Shown one piece after another: positions 26,027-34,760 of a stretch of DNA of 64,000 nucleotides. The position numbers and the translations under genes were made by a program. The DNA comes from Solibacillus sp040273735 (GTDB lineage: Bacteria; Bacillota; Bacilli; Bacillales_A; Planococcaceae). Position 1 is the first letter of the stretch. Each line of letters starts with the position of its first letter. Below the pieces are notes generated by a model, which did no database searches, was not told the DNA's origin, and saw only the letters and a program-made list of their open reading frames with translations. The stretch covers positions 170,093 through 234,092 of the forward strand of contig NZ_JBELZM010000004.1 in assembly GCF_040273735.1 (NCBI RefSeq). Reading direction: 5' to 3'.

Positions 26027-27022
26027 TCATTTCCGCAAACTCTGTGCCACTTCATAAATTAAATCTTCCTGTCCGCCGACTGTTTTCCGACGGCCCAGCT
26101 CAACCAGAATATCGCGCTCATCTACACCGAATTGTTTGGAAGCTTTTTCTGTATGGAGTAAGAAGCTTGAATACACCCCTGCATAACCCATAATCAAGCT
26201 CGAACCGGAAATTTCCTGCGGCCTCGGTAAAATAGGTGCGACAATGTCATTTGCAACATCGATAATATTGTACAGATCAACACCAGTTTGAATGCCCATC
26301 CTTTGCAATACCGCAACTAATACTTCGGTTTGCGTATTGCCGCTGCCTGCCCCTAATGCACGTAATGAGCCGTCAATATAAGTAGCGCCCGCTTCGATTG
26401 CCGCTAAAGAATTCGCCATCGCCAGGGACATATTATTATGTGCGTGGAAGCCGATTTCACAGCCTATATTTTCTTTCAATGCACGAATGCGTTCCGTTAC
26501 TTGATCTGGTAATAGGTAACCTGCAGAATCCGTCACATATACTATTTCTGCACCGTAACTTTCAAATAATTTAGCCTGCTCGACAATGACATTTGTCGGA
26601 GCCATATGTGCCATCATCAAAAATCCGGCAGTTTTCAGTCCCAATTCACGGCTATAGGCAATATGCTGTGCTGAAATATCCGCCTCTGTCACATGTGTTG
26701 CTACACGTGCCATTTTTGCGCCTGCATTCACGGCATTTTTTAAATCATCCTTAATTCCGATACCGGGAATAAGTAAGACAGCTACTTTAGAATCGGTACA
26801 TTCACCGGCAGCAGCTTCGATTAACTTCAGCTCGTCCACAGCAGACAGACCATACTGCAAGCTCGATCCGCCTAAGCCATCACCATGTGCGACTTCAAAA
26901 TACTCAACCCCCGCCTGATTTAATCCTCTCGCAATGTCACGTACTTGTTGCTCGGAATATTGATGCTTCATAGAGTGACTGCCGTCTCGTAACGATACGT
27001 CTAAAATATGAATGTCTCTCAT
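26027..27022 (-). CDS. dmpG: 4-hydroxy-2-oxovalerate aldolase
   Basis: Class II pyruvate aldolase that splits 4-hydroxy-2-oxovalerate into pyruvate and acetaldehyde, the last cleavage of the meta pathway. The 331-residue protein has the DRE-TIM style N-terminus DVSLRDGSHSMKHQY (Arg12, Asp13) and the metal motif GFHAHNNMSLA with His193 and His195. In this family it forms a channelled complex with the acylating acetaldehyde dehydrogenase. The two genes overlap by 4 bp (ATGA), consistent with that. Equivalent names are mhpE, bphI and xylK. Confidence 0.96.
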   Translation of the reverse strand: MRDIHILDVSLRDGSHSMKHQYSEQQVRDIARGLNQAGVEYFEVAHGDGLGGSSLQYGLSAVDELKLIEAAAGECTDSKVAVLLIPGIGIKDDLKNAVNAGAKMARVATHVTEADISAQHIAYSRELGLKTAGFLMMAHMAPTNVIVEQAKLFESYGAEIVYVTDSAGYLLPDQVTERIRALKENIGCEIGFHAHNNMSLAMANSLAAIEAGATYIDGSLRALGAGSGNTQTEVLVAVLQRMGIQTGVDLYNIIDVANDIVAPILPRPQEISGSSLIMGYAGVYSSFLLHTEKASKQFGVDERDILVELGRRKTVGGQEDLIYEVAQSLRK

Positions 27023-27906
27023 CGCACAACCGCTCCTTGCGCTATTAGATTTTTGGCTAATTCATTTGCTACACGTGCAGCAGCTGCCGTCATAATATCC
27101 AAGTTTCCTGAATATGGCGGGAAGAAATCGCCTATCCCTTCCACTTCTAATAAAACCGATACTTTATTGCCCTCAAAAATCGGTTCACCACATAGACGGT
27201 AGCCCGGGACGTATGTTTTCACTTCCTCGATCATCTCTTTTATGGAAGCAAGGATTTCATTTTCCTTTCCTGTCTCCGTTACGAGCGCATGGACTGTATC
27301 ACGCATCATAATTGGCGGTTCAGCCGGGTTTAAAATGATGATTGCTTTTCCTTTTTTTGCACCGCCGACTGCTTCGATTGCATTTGCCGTTGTCCGTGTA
27401 AATTCATCGATATTCGCTCGTGTACCCGGGCCTGCACTTTTACTTGCAACCGTTGCAACGATTTCTGCGTAGTCCACAGGTACAACACGGGAGATTGCTG
27501 CCACAATTGGAATCGTCGCCTGGCCGCCGCAAGTTACCATGTTGACATTGTCTTTTTCAAAATGCTCACTTAAATTTACTGGCGGGACAGTGAACGGCCC
27601 GATTGCTGCAGGTGTTAAATCAATCATCTTTTTACCTGCAGCTTTTATAACCTCATAATTCTCTTTGTGAGCATAGGCACTCGTCGCATCAAAAACGATA
27701 TCAACTAAATCTAACTGTGATTTAAATCCTTCAATACCATTTTCGATTGCAATATAGCCACGGTCGCGTGCACGTGCCAAACCTTCCGACTGCGGATCAA
27801 TACCTACCATGACCGCCATCTCCAGTGCATCACAACGCTCAATTTTATACATTAAATCCGTACCGATATTCCCTGAACCGATAATGCCTACTTTTAACTT
27901 CGTCAA
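27019..27906 (-). CDS. dmpF: Acetaldehyde dehydrogenase (acylating)
   Basis: Converts acetaldehyde to acetyl-CoA using NAD+ and CoA in partnership with the aldolase. The Rossmann motif KVGIIGSGNIGTDLM is at the start and MVTCGGQATIPIV holds the catalytic Cys (residue 126 with the start used here). TTG at 27906 gives the typical family start MTKLKVGIIGSGN with GAGGTG 6 nt upstream; a TTG at 27927 overlapping the previous stop would add seven unusual residues. Length 295 is typical. It overlaps the aldolase by 4 bp. Confidence 0.95.
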   Translation of the reverse strand: MTKLKVGIIGSGNIGTDLMYKIERCDALEMAVMVGIDPQSEGLARARDRGYIAIENGIEGFKSQLDLVDIVFDATSAYAHKENYEVIKAAGKKMIDLTPAAIGPFTVPPVNLSEHFEKDNVNMVTCGGQATIPIVAAISRVVPVDYAEIVATVASKSAGPGTRANIDEFTRTTANAIEAVGGAKKGKAIIILNPAEPPIMMRDTVHALVTETGKENEILASIKEMIEEVKTYVPGYRLCGEPIFEGNKVSVLLEVEGIGDFFPPYSGNLDIMTAAAARVANELAKNLIAQGAVVR

Positions 27907-27923
27907 TTTGCTCACCTCAACCC

Positions 27924-28694
27924 TCAATCTGTAAACTGTACTTTCAACTGACCGTACTTACCAAAATCAACTTCAAACTCGTCATCCGCATCGAAAAATA
28001 CTGCCCCTGTAATCGCACCCGCTAAAATGAATTGACCCGCTTTCAGTGAAATATCATATTCACTCAACATATTGGCAAGCCAGGCAATCGCTTTCGCCGG
28101 GTTCCCCATTACCGCATTGCTTACACCTTGATCGATTACTTCACCATTTTTCTTCACGACAATAGGAATGTTGGCAAGGTCCTCAAGGGATGGCAATTCG
28201 GCTGGTGTACCAATAATTGCACCGGCAGACGAGCCGTTATCTGCAACCGTATCCTCAAATTTAAATTTCCAGTCCATAATGCGACTATCGATAATTTCAA
28301 TTGCCGGTGCAATCGCTTTTGTTGCCTGTAATACTTGTTCGACTGTCACATTCGGGCCTTTTAGATCTTCTTTTAATAAAAAAGCAATTTCGAATTCTAC
28401 TTTCGGTTGAATAAACTGCGATTTCGAAATTGTACTGTTATTTTCATATACCATCGTACTCAAAATATGCCCGAAATCAGGCGTGTCTACATTGAACATC
28501 TTTTGCATGACTTCGCTCGTCAATCCAACCTTCATGCCTACCAGTTCAGCTTCCTTCAACTTCTCTTTAATTTGTAGCAGCTGAATATGATAAGCGTCGT
28601 CAACTGAAATATCAGTTGACGACGTGAAAGGTTCAATTGGCTGTTTCGAACGTTCAGCAGTTAATAAGGCATTAGCAGCTTGTTGAATATCCAA
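27924..28694 (-). CDS. dmpE: 2-oxopent-4-enoate hydratase
   Basis: A 256-residue hydratase of the FAH-related MhpD/DmpE/XylJ family that adds water to 2-hydroxypenta-2,4-dienoate to give 4-hydroxy-2-oxovalerate. Motifs: LVGMKVGLTSEVMQKMFNVD near 51-70, KVEFEIAFLLKEDL near 98-111 with metal-binding Glu residues, and EIIDSRIMDWKFKFEDTVADN near 132-152. It starts at TTG 28694 with AGGGGGATTC upstream and is directly followed by the dehydrogenase and aldolase, giving the complete lower meta pathway. Confidence 0.94.
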   Translation of the reverse strand: MDIQQAANALLTAERSKQPIEPFTSSTDISVDDAYHIQLLQIKEKLKEAELVGMKVGLTSEVMQKMFNVDTPDFGHILSTMVYENNSTISKSQFIQPKVEFEIAFLLKEDLKGPNVTVEQVLQATKAIAPAIEIIDSRIMDWKFKFEDTVADNGSSAGAIIGTPAELPSLEDLANIPIVVKKNGEVIDQGVSNAVMGNPAKAIAWLANMLSEYDISLKAGQFILAGAITGAVFFDADDEFEVDFGKYGQLKVQFTD

Positions 28695-28708
28695 TTTGAA
28701 TCCCCCTG

Positions 28709-29188
28709 TTATACAGTAATTGTTTCTAATGAACGGTATTTGCCAGCATAGAATAGTAACGGCTCTTTCGAATCATCCAGCTTAATATCCCGTACTTTGC
28801 CGATGAACAATGTATGATCGCCTTCAACGTATTCCGATACAACATCACAGCTGATCTGTGCGATGGCACCTTGTAAAACCGGTACACCTGCTAAACGCTC
28901 GAAAGTTACCTCTACTACTTCATCTTTCTTTTGACCGGCGAAAACCATTGAATAATCTTGTTGATCTTCAGCTAAAATATTGACACCGAAAATACCGCTC
29001 TCTTTAATTTTTGGCAGGCAGCGCGCTTTTTCACCGATTGAAATCACAACTAGCTTCGGCTCTAAAGAAACAGACATGAATGCATTCGCTGTCATACCAT
29101 GCTCCTGTTTATCGTGCTCTGTTGTAATGACGGTAACACCTGTCGCAAACTTACCCATCGCATTTCTAAATAAACGATCATCCATCAT
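28709..29188 (-). CDS. Flavin reductase family protein (monooxygenase reductase component)
   Basis: A 159-residue FMN-binding split-barrel flavin reductase (HpaC/HsaB type). FRNAMGKFATGVTVITTE at the start and GMTANAFMSVSLEPKLVVIS near 31-50 are the family signature; the C-terminal DHTLFIGKVRDI is also typical. Such proteins use NAD(P)H to reduce free FAD or FMN for two-component flavin monooxygenases. It is the only reductase seen near the two acyl-CoA-dehydrogenase-like oxygenases at 30242 and 35854, so it probably serves both. It lies 14 bp before the hydratase start. Confidence 0.92.
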   Translation of the reverse strand: MMDDRLFRNAMGKFATGVTVITTEHDKQEHGMTANAFMSVSLEPKLVVISIGEKARCLPKIKESGIFGVNILAEDQQDYSMVFAGQKKDEVVEVTFERLAGVPVLQGAIAQISCDVVSEYVEGDHTLFIGKVRDIKLDDSKEPLLFYAGKYRSLETITV

Positions 29189-29255
29189 AATGTTGCCTCC
29201 TCTTTGAAGTTCATATTTTCACATCGTAAACTATCCGCTTTGCTGCGAAATATTG

Positions 29256-30209
29256 TTACGCTTTAATTGTCGGGTTATTTTCTGGGTTATTGTCCATTTG
29301 ATCGCCCCAATAAGTGAAACCTAAGCTCATCTCATCTAGTGTCCAACGAATTGGCTCCCAATCCGGCTCGAAAATTAAGTAGCCGTTTGTAAAGATTTCC
29401 AGACGTACGCCACTGCCAGGGTCAATTGCATAAATGTACATCGCCTGTGAAATACCGTGTTTTCCTGGTCCTTTAAACTCAATACCGTTTTCTTTTAAAA
29501 TATCCGCTGCACGCAGTAAATCCTGAGCGTTATCCAACCAGTATGAAATATGGTGTACTTCGTGTGTAGAAGCGGAATGCGGGTCAAAGCTGAATGCAAT
29601 GTCGTGTACGAGTGGTGTTACGCTTAACCAAGCGCCTAAATAGCTGCCGTCCGGTGCTTCCACATATTCACGTAAGTTAAAGCCTAAGTGTTGTATCATA
29701 AAATCTGAAAATTCATTTGCAGGTATAGAGCTTAATAGATTCACATGGTCAATACGACGCGGTGATACACCTCTATTCCATGATTTATGCGTCTGATTTT
29801 TTAATACGGAACGTGTTTCCGGTGCAGCCAATGTTTTCTCCATATCAAAGTAAATTTCGAAAGTATGTTTACTCGGCAGCTGGAAGCGGAAAGCTTTTCC
29901 TTGGCCTCTTTCCGTACCTTCCTCTACCCAATTGATTTCGATTCCTTCTTTTTGCAGATTTTCGGCAAAAGCATCTACATCTTCAGGTCGTTTTGTACGC
30001 CATGCAATATGATCAAGGCGAGATTCTTCACCGGCACGAAGTGTTAATGTATGGTGCTCGAAGTCACCCCATGCACGTAAATAGTGAACACCGTCCGCTT
30101 CTTCTGTCTCTTCAAGACCAATTACTTCTTTGAAAAACCAAAGTGATTTTTCTAAATCTGTACTTACTAAACCAAAATGGCCAAGTTTTGAAATTTCCGG
30201 ATTTGTCAT
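29256..30209 (-). CDS. Extradiol ring-cleavage dioxygenase, copy 2
   Basis: A 317-residue XylE-like vicinal-oxygen-chelate dioxygenase. Fe(II) ligands are His155 (RRIDHVN), His220 (VHHISYW) and Glu271 (RLEIFTNGY). Compared with copies 1 and 3 it has the same domain layout and many shared blocks (GPGKHGISQA, YLIFEPDWEP) but differs in the substrate-facing stretch before His220, suggesting a different catechol preference. It sits between the monooxygenase at 30242 and the flavin reductase, forming a contiguous oxygenase, dioxygenase, reductase set. Confidence 0.93.
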   Translation of the reverse strand: MTNPEISKLGHFGLVSTDLEKSLWFFKEVIGLEETEEADGVHYLRAWGDFEHHTLTLRAGEESRLDHIAWRTKRPEDVDAFAENLQKEGIEINWVEEGTERGQGKAFRFQLPSKHTFEIYFDMEKTLAAPETRSVLKNQTHKSWNRGVSPRRIDHVNLLSSIPANEFSDFMIQHLGFNLREYVEAPDGSYLGAWLSVTPLVHDIAFSFDPHSASTHEVHHISYWLDNAQDLLRAADILKENGIEFKGPGKHGISQAMYIYAIDPGSGVRLEIFTNGYLIFEPDWEPIRWTLDEMSLGFTYWGDQMDNNPENNPTIKA

Positions 30210-30241
30210 AGTGCATTCCCCTTTTTTGATTATTTATTTAT

Positions 30242-31450
30242 CTATGCAAAATATGTGTTAGGCTCTAGATCCACCATTAAACGACCATGTGTTTCAAGCA
30301 AGCTTGACGGTGTAATGAATGCATGTAAGTGCATCGTAATGAAGTCGCGGTAAAATGCTTGGAATACGTTGTTATTGTAAGCAAATACCGAACCTGATCC
30401 CGCCAGCATCAAATCATAGGCTTCCTTACATAATTGGTTGGCATAGCCGTACTGTGCCTTAATTCGAATACTTACTTTTTGCGTGAATTCCTTGCCGCTC
30501 GTTGAGTAATCATCCAAAATTTTAATCGCATTTTCGAATAACGATCTTGCGCACTCCAACTTCAGATCGATTTCCGCTATCTGTAAATGTGTCAGCGGTG
30601 CATCTGACATTTTGTTGTAGAATGTATTGCCGATACCTGCTTTATTCACCCGTTCCATATGGACATCAAATCCGCCAAGAGCTGTGCCTAATACCGGTGC
30701 TGCAATTGATAGTGTCAGTGACGGTACGAATGGTGTACGGTATAACGGATTGTCTTTTAATTCATCGATCATATAATGACGCTGCTGAGCTAAGCGGTCC
30801 AATGAAATGCGGTGATCCGGGACAAACACTTCCTTAATGACGATACTGTTACTGCCTGATCCTTTTAATCCGACTACATCCCAGTCATCCAAAACTGTTA
30901 CATCTTCACGAGGCACGATTAAAATCGCCATTTCGATTCCGCCATTGCCATCGTCTACCGGTGTGCCACAGTAGAACCAGTCAGCATATGGAGCACCTGA
31001 TACGAAAGGCCACTGTGCGTCTTTAATGAAGTAACCGCCATCAACTTTTTCAATATCGATACGGATCGGTTTAAAATTACCTGCTAAAATCACATCATTA
31101 TCGCGGTTTGGTCCAAAAATCTCTGCTAGCGCTTTTTCGCCGTATACATAGGAAATCATGTAATCGCGAATATTGCTTAACGCTGTGAACCATCCGGCAG
31201 ACGGATTTCCGCGGCTGATTTCAGTTACGACATCAAAATAATTTTGCATGCTTGTTTCATGTCCACCGAAAATTTTTGGTCGTAAAACCTTCAATAATCC
31301 TTTTTCACGCATTTCCTGAATGATTTCATTTGGAATTTGGCTGTTTCTATCAATTTCCAATGTTGCTTCACGTAACTTCGGAATGAGCTGGCGTGCGTTC
31401 TCAACAAGCATTTCGCTTACAGACAATGTACTTACTACTGTTTCTCCCAT
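30242..31450 (-). CDS. Acyl-CoA dehydrogenase-fold flavin-dependent phenol monooxygenase, copy B
   Basis: A 402-residue group D flavin monooxygenase of the HsaA/HpaH type, which ortho-hydroxylates a phenol using reduced flavin from a separate reductase. It shows the N-terminal helical domain, the FVSGAPYADWFYCGT beta-domain segment, LKGSGSNSIVIKEVFVPDHR near 195-214 and the C-terminal AGSGSVFAYNNNVFQAFYRD. It lacks the catalytic Glu context of true acyl-CoA dehydrogenases. It lies directly after a hydrolase gene and before an extradiol dioxygenase, exactly the enzymes acting on its product. Substrate unknown; HsaA acts on a seco-steroid phenol. Confidence 0.87.
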   Translation of the reverse strand: MGETVVSTLSVSEMLVENARQLIPKLREATLEIDRNSQIPNEIIQEMREKGLLKVLRPKIFGGHETSMQNYFDVVTEISRGNPSAGWFTALSNIRDYMISYVYGEKALAEIFGPNRDNDVILAGNFKPIRIDIEKVDGGYFIKDAQWPFVSGAPYADWFYCGTPVDDGNGGIEMAILIVPREDVTVLDDWDVVGLKGSGSNSIVIKEVFVPDHRISLDRLAQQRHYMIDELKDNPLYRTPFVPSLTLSIAAPVLGTALGGFDVHMERVNKAGIGNTFYNKMSDAPLTHLQIAEIDLKLECARSLFENAIKILDDYSTSGKEFTQKVSIRIKAQYGYANQLCKEAYDLMLAGSGSVFAYNNNVFQAFYRDFITMHLHAFITPSSLLETHGRLMVDLEPNTYFA

Positions 31451-31470
31451 GATATAGCCCCCTATTATGA

Positions 31471-32328
31471 TTAAGAATGTACTTCTTTTTTATCCTTTGT
31501 GAAAAAGTGCTTTGTCGCGTGTAGAAATTCTTCACGCTGTTCGATCATTGCCCAGTGACCGCATCTTTTTAAGATGTGCAGCTCTGCATTTGGTAAATGT
31601 TCCAGCGCATAAAGGCTGCTTTGTACTGGTACGAAACGGTCGTGGTAGCCATGGATTAATAAAAATTCATTTTGCATACGCTCCAGTGCCGTTTGCGGAA
31701 TTTGGAATTCTATCATTGTTGAACGTGTAAAGTTTTCACGGTAAGAACGCTGAATTTCCGGGCGTTGGAATGCCTCCCAACGTGCCTCTACCACTTGATC
31801 CACAAAGTCCTGCATACGATCCAAGTCATAGACGAACCAGCTCAGTAAGTTGCTCAAGTTTTCTTTTGTCGGGTCTAAATGGAAGTTTGCCAGTTTTGAC
31901 AGCTCCGGAGTTGGCTGTGACAATGAAACACCTGCACCCATTAGCACAATTTTATTGAAGCGCTCTGGGGCAGCCATGTTCAAATATGTTGCTACAACGC
32001 CGCCTAATGAGTTTCCGATCAGATTTGCTTTATCAATGTTCAGTGCATCCATTAAGTCGAGTACCTGCTTCACGCGTACCGACATCCATTGCACACCGTT
32101 TTCCGGATATTCCTCCGGGTGGTCCGTGTTGCCGAAACCGAATAGATCAAGGGCGACTACATGGAAATCTTCCGCATAATCATCGATGACAAGTTGCCAG
32201 TTCGCTTTACCATTTGCTCCAGGGCCAGATCCGTGGATTAAAATAACCGCATCTTTATTTCCGATACCGCCCTCTATAATAAATGTTTCGTAATCCCCTG
32301 TTTTTACTCTGCGCTCTATAATTGTCAT
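31471..32328 (-). CDS. Alpha/beta hydrolase, meta-cleavage product hydrolase, copy B
   Basis: A 285-residue C-C bond hydrolase of the BphD/MhpC/HsaD kind, cleaving the ring-opened dienoate to 2-hydroxypentadienoate and an acid. Catalytic residues: Ser108 in GNSLGG, Asp230 in HGYHDRF, His258 in CGHWAMIE; oxyanion region HGSGPGANG near 32-40. ATG at 32328 is chosen because GGAGG lies 7 nt upstream; a longer frame to 32400 would overlap the preceding flavoprotein gene and has no ribosome site. Followed 20 bp later by the monooxygenase. Confidence 0.92.
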   Translation of the reverse strand: MTIIERRVKTGDYETFIIEGGIGNKDAVILIHGSGPGANGKANWQLVIDDYAEDFHVVALDLFGFGNTDHPEEYPENGVQWMSVRVKQVLDLMDALNIDKANLIGNSLGGVVATYLNMAAPERFNKIVLMGAGVSLSQPTPELSKLANFHLDPTKENLSNLLSWFVYDLDRMQDFVDQVVEARWEAFQRPEIQRSYRENFTRSTMIEFQIPQTALERMQNEFLLIHGYHDRFVPVQSSLYALEHLPNAELHILKRCGHWAMIEQREEFLHATKHFFTKDKKEVHS

Positions 32329-32341
32329 ATAACTTCCTCCC

Positions 32342-33826
32342 TTAAATCGTAATTTTTCTTCGGCTATATTTTGCGGCCTGTTCACCTGCAATGCGGCCAA
32401 ATACCGCGCCGGAAGTTAACCCCGCACCACCCGGATAATTGTCGTAGTACAAACCACCGACAATTTCACCCGCTGCATACAAACCATCTATTGTTGTGGA
32501 ATCATTATGAATGACTTCCGCTTTTTTCGAGATTTTCAAACCGCCGTACGTAAATGTGATACCGCACCCGATTGCATACGCTTCAAACGGACCTTCTTCA
32601 ATCTGGTTTGCCCAATTGGACTTCTGTACGTTCAAACCAATTGTTGCTTTGCCGTCCAATATATTCGGGTTGAATACCGCATCACGGTTGATCGCTGCAT
32701 TAAAGGAATGAACTTCCTGCAGGAAAAGATCTTTATTGATGCCGTCCATCTTTTCAGCTAATTGCTCCAGCGTAGGCGCGGACACTTTCGATACGTGTCG
32801 TCCTTCGTATTCTTCTCGCAGGAAAGGTTTTGTTTTTGCATCGAAAATTTGCCATGCACACTGCCCTGGCTGCTTTAATATTTCACGTCCAAGCTTGGCG
32901 TACGTATAATTCCGGAAATCGGAGCCTTCATCTATAAAGCGTTTGCCTTCATTATTGACAAGGATGCCGAACGGGTAGCTTAATTTCTGGAAGCCTTCCT
33001 TATAGTCCGGCAAATAACGGTCGCCTCCAACCGCGTGTGCACCGGACCAGTTTCCTGTTGTGCGGGCCCCGAGCTGCATTGCCATTCGTAAGCCGTCTCC
33101 CACGTTATATTTACAACCGCGCGTATGAACCGTATCCCAACCAGGTCCTAAATACTTCGTACGCATTTCCACATTCGCATGGAAACCGCCGCTTGCCAGC
33201 ACGACTGCCTGACAGTCAATTTGGCGTTCTTCACCGGCGTGGCGGACGATAATCCCTTTTACTTTGCGCTGCTCCGTTACGAGATCAACAGCCGCCGTAT
33301 TGTAATGAATTGTAATGCCTAGACGATTGGCTTCATTATGTAACGCATCAACTAAGCCTTTTCCGCCGCCGACTGCTTCGATGACCATGTTGCCCCAAAA
33401 TTTGAATTTTCCGTCTATTTTATATGCCTGACGACCATAGATTGGGATGAATTTAATATTGTGATCGAGTAACCATTGCATCGTTTCAAAGCTCTTGTCG
33501 GTCATGACCGATGTTAAATCGTAATCTGTACGAAAGTTTGACATCGTACATACGTCATCAAAAAACTGTTCGCTTGGATAGCTGCCGAAATCCGTCATCG
33601 CATATTCCTCACCTGTCATATCCGGCAGCAATTGCCGGACCTCTTCACCATCTTTAAAAGCAAAGCGAATTGATCCGTGCGTATATGTTGTATTGCCACC
33701 CTTTTCTTCTTCGGAGGAAACTTCCAGTACCGTTACTTTCGCGCCATGTTCTGCTGCCGAAATGGCCGCGCATAACGCGGCATTTCCGGCACCTACTACG
33801 ACGATATCTGCTTGTTCATTTAACAT
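32342..33826 (-). CDS. FAD-dependent dehydrogenase (TcuA / 3-ketosteroid dehydrogenase-like)
   Basis: A 494-residue FAD_binding_2 flavoprotein: ADIVVVGAGNAALCAAISAA at the N-terminus, KGGNTTYTHGSIRFAF (TcuA-like GGN motif) and C-terminal GLYAAGEIVGGLYYDNYPGG. It shares blocks with the protein at 56907 over the whole length, so they are paralogues. Start is uncertain: ATG at 33826 has GGAAGTG upstream; a TTG two codons earlier is possible. It sits between the two ring-cleavage hydrolase genes, so a desaturation or reduction of a ring or side chain before hydroxylation is plausible. Precise substrate unknown. Confidence 0.85.
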   Translation of the reverse strand: MLNEQADIVVVGAGNAALCAAISAAEHGAKVTVLEVSSEEEKGGNTTYTHGSIRFAFKDGEEVRQLLPDMTGEEYAMTDFGSYPSEQFFDDVCTMSNFRTDYDLTSVMTDKSFETMQWLLDHNIKFIPIYGRQAYKIDGKFKFWGNMVIEAVGGGKGLVDALHNEANRLGITIHYNTAAVDLVTEQRKVKGIIVRHAGEERQIDCQAVVLASGGFHANVEMRTKYLGPGWDTVHTRGCKYNVGDGLRMAMQLGARTTGNWSGAHAVGGDRYLPDYKEGFQKLSYPFGILVNNEGKRFIDEGSDFRNYTYAKLGREILKQPGQCAWQIFDAKTKPFLREEYEGRHVSKVSAPTLEQLAEKMDGINKDLFLQEVHSFNAAINRDAVFNPNILDGKATIGLNVQKSNWANQIEEGPFEAYAIGCGITFTYGGLKISKKAEVIHNDSTTIDGLYAAGEIVGGLYYDNYPGGAGLTSGAVFGRIAGEQAAKYSRRKITI

Positions 33827-33849
33827 TTTCAAATCACTTCCACTTCATT

Positions 33850-33864
33850 TTGTAAGCGCTTGAT
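33850..33864. promoter_or_regulatory. Candidate cre site between hydrolase A and the flavoprotein
   Basis: TTGTAAGCGCTTGAT fits the cre consensus except for one fixed position (A instead of C near the end). It lies 24 bp upstream of the flavoprotein start in a 68-bp gap inside the presumed operon, where bound CcpA could act as a roadblock. Confidence 0.45.
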
Positions 33865-33894
33865 TATCATTCAGCGGAAAACACTCAGAAGAGC

Positions 33895-34749
33895 TTAAAT
33901 TTTACGGTTAAAGAATTGTTGAATTAAATAATTGAACGATTCCTTTTTCTCGATCTGTGTCCAGTGACCGCATTGAGGGAATACATGCAATTGGGCATTC
34001 GGAATATGTTCTGCTAAATAGTAGCTTGATTCGATTGAGCATACTTTATCGCTTTGACCATGGATTAGCAAAATCTCATGGTTGATGCGGTTCAATGCTA
34101 CGACCGGAATCGGTACAGCTGCCGTTGAAAAAATCAAGTTATTTGAGCGCTTCACTTCTTCACGCATTGCATTGGCATAACGCGCATCTGTTAAACCGTC
34201 AATAACCGGCTGCATCGCATCTTTGTCGTAAACGAACCAACCCATAATTTGTTGTAAACGTTTTTTAGAAGGATTGTCATAAAATGATTTTGCGCGAGCC
34301 AACTCTAAGCTTAACTTTGTATTAGGTGTACCGCCCGGACCCATTAATACAACACGGTCAAAGCGTTCCGGATATTCAAGCAGCGATTCCAGCGCAATGG
34401 AACAGCCTAAAGAGTTCCCTACTACATGTGCTTTTTCGATTTCATAGTAATCTAGTAGCTCAATTAATTGCTCAACCCAGCAATCCATCCATAATTGACG
34501 GTTTTTTAGCGGTTCATCCGGATGATCACTATCCGCAAAGCCGTATAAGTCAGGTGCTAAACAGTGAAAATCATTTCCACAGTCATTTAATGCATAACTC
34601 CAGTTGGCGATTGATGTTACACCAGGACCTGAACCGTGTAAAAATAGAATCGTTTCATTTGTCTTTGAACCTGCCTCATGGACAAACGATGTATATTTAC
34701 CTGTTTTCACGTGACCTGATTTAATTGTCACTTCATTTGCTACTGTCAT
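33895..34749 (-). CDS. Alpha/beta hydrolase, meta-cleavage product hydrolase, copy A
   Basis: A 284-residue homologue of the hydrolase at 31471. Catalytic triad Ser113 (GNSLGC), Asp234 (HGQSDKV), His262 (CGHWTQIE); oxyanion loop HGSGPGVTS near 38-46. The lid region (about 140-215) differs from copy B, which normally sets acid-side specificity, so the two should act on different ring-opened products. It is 11 bp downstream of the copy-3 dioxygenase and forms the module monooxygenase A, dioxygenase, hydrolase A. Confidence 0.92.
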   Translation of the reverse strand: MTVANEVTIKSGHVKTGKYTSFVHEAGSKTNETILFLHGSGPGVTSIANWSYALNDCGNDFHCLAPDLYGFADSDHPDEPLKNRQLWMDCWVEQLIELLDYYEIEKAHVVGNSLGCSIALESLLEYPERFDRVVLMGPGGTPNTKLSLELARAKSFYDNPSKKRLQQIMGWFVYDKDAMQPVIDGLTDARYANAMREEVKRSNNLIFSTAAVPIPVVALNRINHEILLIHGQSDKVCSIESSYYLAEHIPNAQLHVFPQCGHWTQIEKKESFNYLIQQFFNRKI

Positions 34750-34760
34750 TTTCCATCCTC

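Noticed and set aside
32329..32400. N-terminal extension of hydrolase copy B
   Set aside because: It would overlap the flavoprotein gene by 59 bp without a ribosome site; the internal ATG has GGAGG at good spacing.
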